Shown here piece by piece: positions 56,849 to 64,000 of a stretch of 64,000 nt of DNA. Position numbers and translations under genes: made by a program. The stretch is from the NCBI RefSeq assembly GCF_029893635.1, contig NZ_JARXYR010000002.1, forward strand, positions 1-64,000, read 5' to 3'. The notes under the pieces are model-generated. The model ran no database searches. It was not told the origin of the DNA and saw only the letters and a list, made by a program, of their open reading frames with translations. Position 1 is the stretch's first letter. The number at the start of each line of letters is the position of its first letter. This DNA is from Variovorax sp. TBS-050B (GTDB lineage: Bacteria > Pseudomonadota > Gammaproteobacteria > Burkholderiales > Burkholderiaceae_C).

Positions 56849-59246
56849 TCAGACCGGCGTGAGCTTTGCGACCGACAGCGCGAGCCATTTCACGCCATGG
56901 CGCGTGAACTTGACCTGCGCACGCGCGTCGTCGCCCGTGCCTTCGAGCGAGAGCACCGTGCCCTCGCCGAACTTGTTGTGGAACACCTGCATGCCGGAGC
57001 GCAGGCCGTGCGAAGGCGCGGTCTTCTGCGGCGGCACCGGCGGGCTCGCGAAGGTCTCCCGGCCGCTGCTGCTGCTGCCATAGCCGCCACTGCCGCCGCG
57101 CGTGCTGCCGTAGCCCCCGCCGTAGCCGAAGGCCGAGGGCGTGAAGCCCTGGTTCCTGGGCGTGAGCCACTTGAGCGCGCCTTCGGGCAGTTCGTCGAAG
57201 AAGCGGCTCTTGACGTTGTAGCGCGTCTGGCCGTGCAGCATGCGGGTCTGCGAATGGCTCAGGTACAGGCGCTTGCGCGCGCGCGTGATCGCCACGTACA
57301 TCAGGCGGCGTTCTTCCTCGAGGCTCTCGAAATCGCTCATCGAGTTCTCGTGCGGGAACAGGCCCTCCTCCATGCCGGTGATGAAGACGCAGTCGAATTC
57401 GAGGCCCTTGGCGGCATGCACCGTCATGAGCTGGACGGCGTCCTGTCCGGCCTGCGCCTGGTTGTCGCCCGATTCGAGCGCGGCATGCGTGAGAAAGGCC
57501 GCGAGCGGGCTCAGGGTCTCGCCGGTCTCGGCGTCGGGCGCGAGCGCCTCGTCGAGCACCGGGCGGTTGGGATCGAGCCCCTGGCTCGCGGGCGACTGGC
57601 GCAGTTCGTCCACCGGCAGCGCGACCGCGTCGCGGCCGAAGCCCTCCTGCGTGACGAAGCTCTCGGCCGCATTCACGAGTTCTTCCAGGTTCTCGATGCG
57701 GTCGGCGCCTTCGCGGTCGGCCTTGTAGTGCTCGATCAGGCCGCTGTGGTCGAGCACCAGCTCGATGATCTCGCGCAGGCTGATGCCCTGGGTCTGCTCG
57801 CGCAGCACGTCGATCTTGGCAACGAAGGCCGTGAGGTTCGAACCCGCCTTGCCGCCCACCGCATGCACCGCGTCGTGCAGCGATCGGCCGGCCGTGCGCG
57901 CAGCGTCCTGCAACTGCTCGAGCGTGCGCGCGCCGATGCCGCGCGGCGGGAAGTTGACCACGCGCAAAAAGCTCGTGTCGTCGTCCTTGTTCTCGAGCAG
58001 GGCGCAGGTAGGCCAGCGCATGCTTGATCTCGGCGCGCTCGAAGAAGCGCAGGCCGCCGTACACGCGGTAGGGCACGCCCGCATTGAAGAGCGCGGTCTC
58101 GATCACCCGGCTCTGCGCGTTGCTGCGGTAGAGCACGGCCATTTCCTTGCGGTCGAAGCCGTCGCGCACGAGCTGGCGCATCTCCTCGACCATCCACTGC
58201 GCCTCGGCCAGGTCGGTGGGCGACTCGTACACCCGCACCGGCTCGCCCGGCCCCTGGTCGGTGCGCAGGTTCTTGCCCAGGCGCTTCTTGTTGTGGCTGA
58301 TGAGCTCGTTGGCCGAATCGAGGATGTTGCTGTAGCTGCGGTAGTTCTGCTCCAGCTTGATCTGGTGCTGCACGTCGAACTCGCGCACGAAGTCCGCCAT
58401 GTTGCCCACGCGCGCGCCGCGGAAGGCGTAGATGCTCTGGTCGTCGTCGCCCACGGCGATCACGCTGTTGGGACCCGGCACGAAGCGGCCCGAGACGGTG
58501 TTGCCCGAGAGCATCTTGATCCAGGCGTACTGCAGGCGGTTGGTGTCCTGGAACTCGTCGATCAGGATGTGGCGGAAGCGGCGCTGGTAGTGCTCGCGCA
58601 CCGGCTCGTTGTCGCGCAGCAGCTCGTAGCTGCGCAGCATCAGTTCGCCGAAGTCGACCACGCCTTCGCGCTGGCACTGCTCCTCGTAGAGCTGGTAGAG
58701 CTCGACTTTCTTGCGGTCGTCGTCGCTGCGGATCTCGATGTCGCCGGGGCGCAGGCCGTCTTCCTTGGCGCCGGCGATGAACCACTGCGTCTGCTTGGCC
58801 GGATAGCGTTCGTCGTCGACGTTGAACTGCTTCATGAGCCGCTTGATCGCCGAGAGCTGGTCCTGCGTGTCGAGGATCTGGAAGGTCGACGGCAGGTTCG
58901 CGAGCTTCCAGTGCGCGCGCAGGAAGCGGTTGCACAGGCCGTGGAAGGTGCCGATCCACATGCCGCGCACGTTCACGGGCAGCATCGCCGTGAGCCGGGT
59001 CATCATTTCCTTCGCGGCCTTGTTGGTGAAGGTCACGGCGAGGATGCCGCCGGCCGAGACCTGGCCGGTCTGCAGCAGCCAAGCGATGCGGGTGGTGAGC
59101 ACCCGGGTCTTGCCCGAGCCGGCGCCCGCGAGGATGAGTGCGTTGCCCGCGGGCAGCGTGACCGCAGCGCGCTGCTCCGGGTTCAGGTTCTGCAGCAGCG
59201 GCAGTTCCGGGGGGTGGGCGTCAGCCGCAGGTTCGTCAAACAACAT
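56849..59246 (-). CDS. uvrD: DNA helicase II (UvrD), frameshifted in the middle
   Basis: A superfamily 1A helicase of about 798 residues for excision and mismatch repair. Motif I is Gly-Ala-Gly-Ser-Gly-Lys-Thr, motif II Asp-Glu-Phe-Gln-Asp-Thr-Asn, motif III Gly-Asp-Asp-Asp-Gln-Ser-Ile-Tyr, motif V Val-His-Ala-Ala-Lys-Gly-Leu-Glu, motif VI Val-Ala-Ile-Thr-Arg-Ala-Arg-Lys. The reading frame breaks at 58000-58002: after Ala-Leu-Ala-Tyr-Leu-Arg the continuation Leu-Leu-Glu-Asn-Lys-Asp-Asp-Asp is in another frame. Removing one base of the GGG run joins the two halves, and the length (2398) fits one extra base. The C-terminal part has a Gly/Ser/Tyr-rich linker and a Tudor-like end. A sequence error is likely, since uvrD is rarely lost. 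Confidence 0.9.
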
Positions 59247-59318
59247 CCGCCGATTGTAGAAACCGCAGCGTATGGGGGTTATACGAAGAACCGGAAGTCC
59301 CGCCAACGCGCGACTGCG

Positions 59319-59361
59319 TAAAATCAATCACCGGGCCCAAGTTTCTTGCGCCCGGTTTTTT
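59319..59361 (+). promoter_or_regulatory. guaC leader: -10 box and terminator-like hairpin
   Basis: A TAAAAT -10 box (59319-59324) is followed at once by a stem ACCGGGC / GCCCGGT (59330-59336, 59350-59356) and a T run. The hairpin would form within the first 30 bases of the transcript, 90 bases before the guaC start, which suggests attenuation or a very short leader RNA. No -35 box is convincing. Confidence 0.5.
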
Positions 59362-59452
59362 GTGCCCGCTTCCTTGGGTGGAAGCGCGCCGAAACCGGCC
59401 GGACCAAGCGCTCATTCGTTTTTCTTCGACGAAATTTTTGAGGAGCCAGTCC

Positions 59453-60430
59453 ATGCAGATCTTCGACTACGACAACATCCTTCTGCTGCCGCGCAAGTGC
59501 CGCGTGGAGAGCCGTTCGGAGTGCGACGCCAGCGTCGTGCTCGGCGGCCGCAGCTTCCGCCTGCCGGTGGTGCCGGCCAACATGAAGACGGTGGTCGACG
59601 AGTCGATCTGCCTCTGGCTCGCGCAGAACGGCTACTTCTACGTGATGCACCGTTTCGACCTGGACAACGTGAAGTTCGTCCGCGAGATGCAGGCCCGGGG
59701 CGTGTTCGCTTCGATCTCGCTCGGCGTGAAGAAGCCCGACTACGACACCGTCGACCGGCTCGTGGCCGAGGGCCTGTCGCCCGAATACATCACGATCGAC
59801 ATCGCGCACGGCCATGCCGACAGCGTGAAGAACATGATCGGCTGTCTGAAGCAGAAGCTGCCGGGCGCCTTCGTGATCGCCGGCAACGTGGGCACGCCGG
59901 AAGCCGTGATCGACTTCGAGAACTGGGGCGCCGATGCGACCAAGGTGGGCATCGGGCCCGGCAAGGTCTGCATCACCAAGCTCAAGACCGGCTTCGGCAC
60001 CGGCGGCTGGCAGCTCAGCGCGCTCAAGTGGTGCTCGCGCGTGGCGACCAAGCCGATCATCGCCGACGGCGGCATCCGCGACCACGGCGACATCGCCAAG
60101 AGCGTGCGCTTCGGCGCCTCGATGGTGATGATCGGCTCGCTCTTCGCGGGCCACGAGGAATCGCCGGGCCGCACCGTCGAGGTCGACGGCACGCTGTTCA
60201 AGGAGTACTACGGCTCCGCGAGCGACTTCAACAAGGGCGAGTACAAGCACGTCGAGGGCAAGCGCATCCTCGAGCCGATCAAGGGCAAGCTCGCCGACAC
60301 GCTCGTCGAGATGGAACAGGACGTACAGAGCTCCATCAGCTACGCGGGCGGCCGCACGCTGATGGACATCCGCAAGGTCAACTACGTCACCCTCGGCGGC
60401 GACAACGCGGGCGAGCACCTGCTGATGTAG
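59453..60430 (+). CDS. guaC: GMP reductase
   Basis: A 325-residue enzyme of the IMPDH/GMPR barrel fold that turns GMP into IMP with NADPH, for purine salvage. The catalytic loop Gly-Ile-Gly-Pro-Gly-Lys-Val-Cys173-Ile-Thr is intact, and there is no CBS domain, which distinguishes it from IMP dehydrogenase. The pattern near the start (Tyr-Asp-Asn-Ile-Leu-Leu-Leu-Pro) fits the family. GAGGAG lies nine bases ahead of ATG 59453. Its leader carries a hairpin. Confidence 0.95.
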   Translation: MQIFDYDNILLLPRKCRVESRSECDASVVLGGRSFRLPVVPANMKTVVDESICLWLAQNGYFYVMHRFDLDNVKFVREMQARGVFASISLGVKKPDYDTVDRLVAEGLSPEYITIDIAHGHADSVKNMIGCLKQKLPGAFVIAGNVGTPEAVIDFENWGADATKVGIGPGKVCITKLKTGFGTGGWQLSALKWCSRVATKPIIADGGIRDHGDIAKSVRFGASMVMIGSLFAGHEESPGRTVEVDGTLFKEYYGSASDFNKGEYKHVEGKRILEPIKGKLADTLVEMEQDVQSSISYAGGRTLMDIRKVNYVTLGGDNAGEHLLM

Positions 60431-60436
60431 GCGCCC

Positions 60437-61309
60437 TCAGGCCTCCAGCAGCTTCACCGCGCCACGGTGCAGCCTGTGGGCCGGATCGGCCAGCGCATCG
60501 ACGACGCTGAAGTGGTCGAGGCCCGGCAGCGCCTCGCACACCGGCACGGCATGGCGGCCCCATGCGTCGCGGATCAGCAGGTTGTGGCGCAGGAATTCCT
60601 CGCTTTCTTCCGTGCCCACGAGCGCATGGAGCTGCCCGCGCGCGGGCGCGGGCCAGAGCGCCGGGCTGGCGCGGCGCGCGTCCGCATCGGTGAGCTTCAG
60701 CGTGTTCGCGAGGAAGGGCGTGTGCTGCAGCGGACGCAGGTCGTAGAGGCCCGAGACCGAGAGCGCGTTGCGCACCAGCTGCGCCGGCAGGTCGGGCGCC
60801 ACCGCCTGCCAGTCGCAGGCCAGCAGCGCGGCCGCCATGTGGCCGCCCGCCGAATGTCCCGCCACCGTGATGCGCGCGGGGTCCGCACCCAGCGCCGGCG
60901 CATGGCGCCAGACCCATTCGAGCGCCCGCACCATCTGCATCAGGATGCCCGGCACGGTGACCGGCTGCCCGGGCGTGCCGGGGCACAGCGCGTAGTTCGG
61001 CATCACCACGCAGACACCTCGGTCGTTGAAGGCGGGCGCGATGAAGGAATGGTCGCGCTTGTCCATCGCGCGCCAGTAGCCGCCGTGGATGAACACCAGC
61101 ACCGGCGCATCGGGCACCGGCGCGGGAAAGAGGTCGAGCGTCTCGTTGACGCCTTCGCCGTAGGGCACGTCGATCCGGCACGGCAGCGCCTCGCGCGCCG
61201 CGGCGGAATCGCGCGCCCAGCGCGAGAAGTACGCGGGATGGTCCTTCACCCGCGCGAGGTTGTTGTACATGCCTTCGAGCCAGGCGGGGTCGTAGCGAGC
61301 GGTGGTCAT
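60437..61309 (-). CDS. Alpha/beta hydrolase (kynurenine formamidase/esterase-like)
   Basis: A 290-residue hydrolase of the hormone-sensitive-lipase-like alpha/beta group. It has the oxyanion motif His-Gly-Gly-Tyr-Trp, the nucleophile Gly-His-Ser-Ala-Gly-Gly-His and a late Leu-Asp-His-Phe-Ser, giving a Ser-Asp/Glu-His triad. The His-Gly-Gly-Tyr-Trp start and overall size match eukaryote-type kynurenine formamidases and small esterases; substrate undetermined. ATG 61309 is chosen; the upstream extension is Arg-rich. Convergent with guaC. Confidence 0.87.
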   Translation of the reverse strand: MTTARYDPAWLEGMYNNLARVKDHPAYFSRWARDSAAAREALPCRIDVPYGEGVNETLDLFPAPVPDAPVLVFIHGGYWRAMDKRDHSFIAPAFNDRGVCVVMPNYALCPGTPGQPVTVPGILMQMVRALEWVWRHAPALGADPARITVAGHSAGGHMAAALLACDWQAVAPDLPAQLVRNALSVSGLYDLRPLQHTPFLANTLKLTDADARRASPALWPAPARGQLHALVGTEESEEFLRHNLLIRDAWGRHAVPVCEALPGLDHFSVVDALADPAHRLHRGAVKLLEA

Positions 61310-61384
61310 GCGGTTCCTGTTTCTTTCTTCTTGTCTGCCTCGGGGCCCGCATCTTGGCATGCGCCGCGGGAGGCCGCTGGGCGG

Positions 61385-61412
61385 TGGACGGGCATGTGAT
61401 TCTGGTTAGAAT
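61385..61412 (+). promoter_or_regulatory. Promoter of tRNA-Ala
   Basis: A TGGACG -35-like hexamer (61385-61390) and a TAGAAT -10 box (61407-61412) with 16 bases between them lie just ahead of the tRNA. The expected start is about six bases before the mature 5' end. Confidence 0.6.
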
Positions 61413-61424
61413 CCGCCCTGCGTT

Positions 61425-61500
<76 letters not shown>

Positions 61501-61515
61501 ACGTCTTCATTTCGC

Positions 61516-61547
61516 AAAAAGGGCCAAGCAGTTGCTTGGCCCTTTTT
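61516..61547 (+). terminator. Intrinsic terminator after tRNA-Ala
   Basis: A 15-pair perfect hairpin (AAAAAGGGCCAAGCA and its complement, two-base loop) with A and T runs on both sides lies 15 bases after the tRNA. It could work in both directions, also for the hydrolase side. Confidence 0.92.
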
Positions 61548-61849
61548 TGCGTTTGGCATGCCCCTACACCGCCGTCGCCCCGCACGGCGCGCCTGCACGT
61601 CGCGTGAACGCAACAGAGTGGCGCGCGCAATCCCATACATAGTTAACAAAAGCACACCTCTATGGTAGGGTTTTCAAAAAAGGATTGCTTTCGACTACCA
61701 AAGTAGTACCGTCCGGGTTCACAGTTATTAAAACTAATTCCAAAGTGAACCAAGGTGTTACGTCCCACAGCTGCCTCTGCCGGGGTGCGGGCGTCTTGGC
61801 GCGTTGGAAGTTCCAGGCATGAGCCGATCCATGCACTGGAAGACAAGCC
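61548..61849. promoter_or_regulatory. AT-rich upstream region of the two-component operon
   Basis: No gene is supported in these 302 bases. From about 61635 to 61755 the sequence is much more AT-rich than its surroundings, as expected for a promoter region. An inverted repeat GGTTCAC / GTGAACC (arms about 22 bases apart, near 61720-61755) is visible. No convincing -35/-10 pair can be fixed. Confidence 0.45.
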
Positions 61850-63535
61850 GTGCGAGCCCATTCCATCGACCCGGAAAGCGGGAGCGACCCCGGTCTCTCC
61901 GCCGATGCGCTCATGGTGGCGCGGATGCGGCTGGTGCTCTCGGTCTCGGCGCTGCTCGCGGTCGGGGTGGACACCGAATCCGGGCAGGAGCACCTGGAAG
62001 GCAGCGTCTGGCTCGCGTTCTCCTGCTACGCGCTCTATAGCCTCGGCGTCTACGCCTGCACCCGCACGGGCCAGCCGTACTTCCAGGGCCGGGCGATTCA
62101 CTGGCTCGACGTGCTCTGGTTCACGCTGATCGTCTTCGTGACCGGCGGCGTCGGCAGCCTCTACTTCCTCTTCTACTTCTTCGCGATCCTCACCTCCTCG
62201 TTCCGCTGGGGCTACGAAGAAGGCGCGCGCATCACGATGGCTTCGGTGGCCTCGTTCGCGGCCTGCAGCCTGGGCGCCAGCAACGGCGACTACACGGCGC
62301 AGCTGCTCATGCGCACCACCTTCCTGCTGGCGCTCGGCCACATGATCGGGCACTGGGGCGGCTCGAAGGTGACGCTGCGGCGGCAGCTGGCGCTGCTCAA
62401 CCGCGTGAGCCGGCTGTCGAACCCGCGCTTCGGCGTGAACCGCACGCTGGCGCGCACGATGGAGCAGACGCTCGCCTTCTTCGGCGCCAGCCACTGCATC
62501 CTGCTGACGCGCGACGCGGCCAACGGGCCGTGGACGATGCGCACGCTCGGGCGACGGACGGCGGGCGGCGTCGAGTCGGTCGAACAGTTCGGCGAGTCGG
62601 CGCTGACGGCGCTGGACGCCGAGCACATCGTGCTGAGCAACCGCGAGCCCTGGCCGCTGCGGCTGCTGCGCGCGCAGGGGCATGCCTGCAGCATCCGCGC
62701 GCCGCGCTGGCTTCCCCTGGACGCGGCCGGCCTGCGGCGCTGCGCGGCGGTGGCCGCGATGCTGGAAGTGCGCTCGTTCATCAGCACGCCGGTGCCGATG
62801 CGCCAGGGCGAGGGGCGTATCTACGTGGCCTCGCACGGCGGGCTGTTCCACAAGGCGGACGCGCTGTTCCTTGCGCACATCGTGAACCAGGTCTTCCCGG
62901 TCATCGAGACCATCGGGGTGCTCGACCGGATGGCGACGGACGCCGCCTCGAAGGAGCGGCTGAAGATCTCGCTGGACCTGCACGACACCGCGATACAGCC
63001 CTACATCGGGCTCAAGCTGGGGCTCAGCGCGCTGCGCAAGAAGGCGGCGCCCGACAATCCGCTGATCGAGGACCTCGACAGGCTCGCCAGCATGGCCGAC
63101 AGCGTGGTGGCCGAGCTGCGCCACTATGCGGGCACGGTGCGCCACGGCGGCACCGGCCGCGCGCCCTGTGCGTTCATCCTGCCGCACCTGCACCGCCATG
63201 CGGCGCGCATCAAGGTGCTCTACGGCATCGACGTCGACATCGTGGTCGAGAGCAACGTGCAGCTGGACGACCGCATGACGGCCGAAGTGCTCCAGCTGGT
63301 GCGCGAGGGGCTGAACAACATCTGCAAGCACACCCATGCGCGCCGCGGCGGCATCCGCATCGGCTGCGCGGACGGCAAGCTGCAGATCCGCATCGAGAAC
63401 GAGGCCTGCGGCACAGGCGCGACGAATTTCCGTCCCCGCTCGATCAGCGAGCGCGCGACCGCCCTGGGCGGCAGCACGCTGGTGAGCCAGGGGGCGGGCG
63501 GTACGACCGCCGTTCTGGTCGAAATACCCATCTAA
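61850..63535 (+). CDS. Sensor histidine kinase, NarL/DesK type (HisKA_3)
   Basis: A 561-residue membrane kinase. The N-terminal 160 residues hold about five membrane segments in the style of MASE/7TM-like sensors, followed by a GAF-like region (about 190-345). The phosphoacceptor is His378 in Leu-Asp-Leu-His-Asp, and the ATPase N-box is Leu-Val-Arg-Glu-Gly-Leu-Asn-Asn-Ile-Cys-Lys-His. The C-terminal G-box is Gly-Ala-Gly-Gly-Thr-Thr. The stimulus is unknown. Start GTG 61850 is the first of the frame and is uncertain. The response regulator follows 18 bases later. Confidence 0.87.
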   Translation: MRAHSIDPESGSDPGLSADALMVARMRLVLSVSALLAVGVDTESGQEHLEGSVWLAFSCYALYSLGVYACTRTGQPYFQGRAIHWLDVLWFTLIVFVTGGVGSLYFLFYFFAILTSSFRWGYEEGARITMASVASFAACSLGASNGDYTAQLLMRTTFLLALGHMIGHWGGSKVTLRRQLALLNRVSRLSNPRFGVNRTLARTMEQTLAFFGASHCILLTRDAANGPWTMRTLGRRTAGGVESVEQFGESALTALDAEHIVLSNREPWPLRLLRAQGHACSIRAPRWLPLDAAGLRRCAAVAAMLEVRSFISTPVPMRQGEGRIYVASHGGLFHKADALFLAHIVNQVFPVIETIGVLDRMATDAASKERLKISLDLHDTAIQPYIGLKLGLSALRKKAAPDNPLIEDLDRLASMADSVVAELRHYAGTVRHGGTGRAPCAFILPHLHRHAARIKVLYGIDVDIVVESNVQLDDRMTAEVLQLVREGLNNICKHTHARRGGIRIGCADGKLQIRIENEACGTGATNFRPRSISERATALGGSTLVSQGAGGTTAVLVEIPI

Positions 63536-63553
63536 GAAGGGAAAGGTGCCAAC

Positions 63554-64000
63554 ATGCAGCCAGACAACACTGCCAAGCCCCCCATCGGCGTCATGCTGGT
63601 GGACGACCACCAGACGATGCTGTGGGGCCTGTCGAGGCTCATCGACGGCGAGCAGCCGCGCATGAAGGTGGTCGCCACGGCCAGCTGCTGCGCGCAGGCG
63701 CTGGAGCGAAGCGGCGCGGTGGTGCCCGACGTGATCGTGCTCGATCTCGACCTGGCGGGCCAGAACGCGCTCGACATCCTGCCGATGCTGCTCGCCAACG
63801 AGGTCTCGCGCGCCCTGGTGCTGACGGCCGAGCGCAAGCAGCAGACCCTCGACCTCGCGGTGCTGAGCGGCGCCCGCGGCGTGCTGTGCAAGGATGCTTC
63901 CGCGGAGCAGGTGCTCGACGCGATCGAGCGCATCCACAACGGCGAGCTGTGCATCGACGCGCAGGCCATGGGCCGCGTGTTCTCCGAGCTCACCATGCCC
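63554..64000 (+). CDS. Response regulator, NarL/LuxR type (cut at the window end)
   Basis: The first 149 residues of a response regulator. The receiver has the acidic pair Asp17-Asp18 (Met-Leu-Val-Asp-Asp-His), the phosphoacceptor Asp64 in Val-Ile-Val-Leu-Asp-Leu-Asp, Thr in Val-Leu-Thr-Ala-Glu and Lys in Leu-Cys-Lys-Asp-Ala. The stretch after residue 135 begins the linker to a LuxR-type DNA-binding domain that lies beyond the window. An AAGGGAAAGG site precedes ATG 63554. It is surely the partner of the upstream kinase. Confidence 0.9.
   Translation, partial: MQPDNTAKPPIGVMLVDDHQTMLWGLSRLIDGEQPRMKVVATASCCAQALERSGAVVPDVIVLDLDLAGQNALDILPMLLANEVSRALVLTAERKQQTLDLAVLSGARGVLCKDASAEQVLDAIERIHNGELCIDAQAMGRVFSELTMP

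Overview
The window is a stretch of a high-GC betaproteobacterial chromosome, most likely Variovorax or a close Comamonadaceae relative. This rests on the runs xseB-ispA-dxs and polA-(small secreted protein)-thrB-(membrane protein)-uvrD-guaC, on the strong G/C third-position bias, and on the wealth of TRAP, ABC and LysR genes. No database search was possible, so the genus is an inference.

Layout. 1-5.2 kb: start of a branched-chain-type ABC binding protein opposite a GntR/FCD regulator; a LysR regulator opposite a class III omega-aminotransferase; a ModE-like regulator. 5.2-11.8 kb: an MFS gene broken by one extra G, an EgtB/SenA-like iron enzyme, and a TRAP transporter whose binding protein is convergent with its permeases. 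11.8-15 kb: xseB-ispA-dxs. 15-21.6 kb: a Rieske oxygenase, a DMT transporter, a rhodanese, and a four-gene zinc-type locus (DUF2796, ABC ATPase, FtsX permease, DUF3299) with a palindromic element lodged between ATPase and permease. 21.9-25.1 kb: an AT-rich insertion carrying a compact RiPP-like operon. 25.5-36.7 kb: a pseudogene, an XRE-cupin regulator with three palindromic operators, an FAD oxidase, an MlrC-type protein, a complete Dpp/Opp-type ABC transporter, two large intergenic repeats and a D-aminoacylase. 36.7-51.2 kb: acidic small protein, ZIP transporter, dienelactone hydrolase, Asp/Glu racemase, amino-acid binding protein, D-amino-acid dehydrogenase, a PepSY/TonB/DUF2946 metal-uptake cluster, M20 peptidase, two LysR genes and a DHA2 exporter. 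51.2-64 kb: polA to guaC (uvrD also carries one extra base), a hydrolase, tRNA-Ala(CGC), and a NarL-type two-component system cut by the window end.

The most interesting region is 21.9-25.1 kb. Read on the minus strand it runs: a Fur-box-like palindrome, a consensus ribosome site, a 48-residue peptide with an acidic leader and a Cys-rich end, a hairpin that could act as an attenuator, an MFS exporter, a 166-residue GRDP-like protein with conserved Trp-His and His-His-x-Pro motifs, and an E1/ThiF enzyme laid out like microcin C MccB. This looks like a horizontally acquired, possibly iron-regulated peptide-modification system. It lacks the C-terminal Asn of microcin C precursors and the YcaO enzyme of azole peptides, so it does not fit the classes I know.

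A second theme is scavenging of peptides and D-amino acids: FAD oxidase, MlrC protein, Dpp transporter, D-aminoacylase, racemase and DadA-like dehydrogenase lie within about 16 kb. Two single-base insertions in G runs (the MFS gene near 6510, uvrD near 58001) are as likely to be sequence errors as real mutations.
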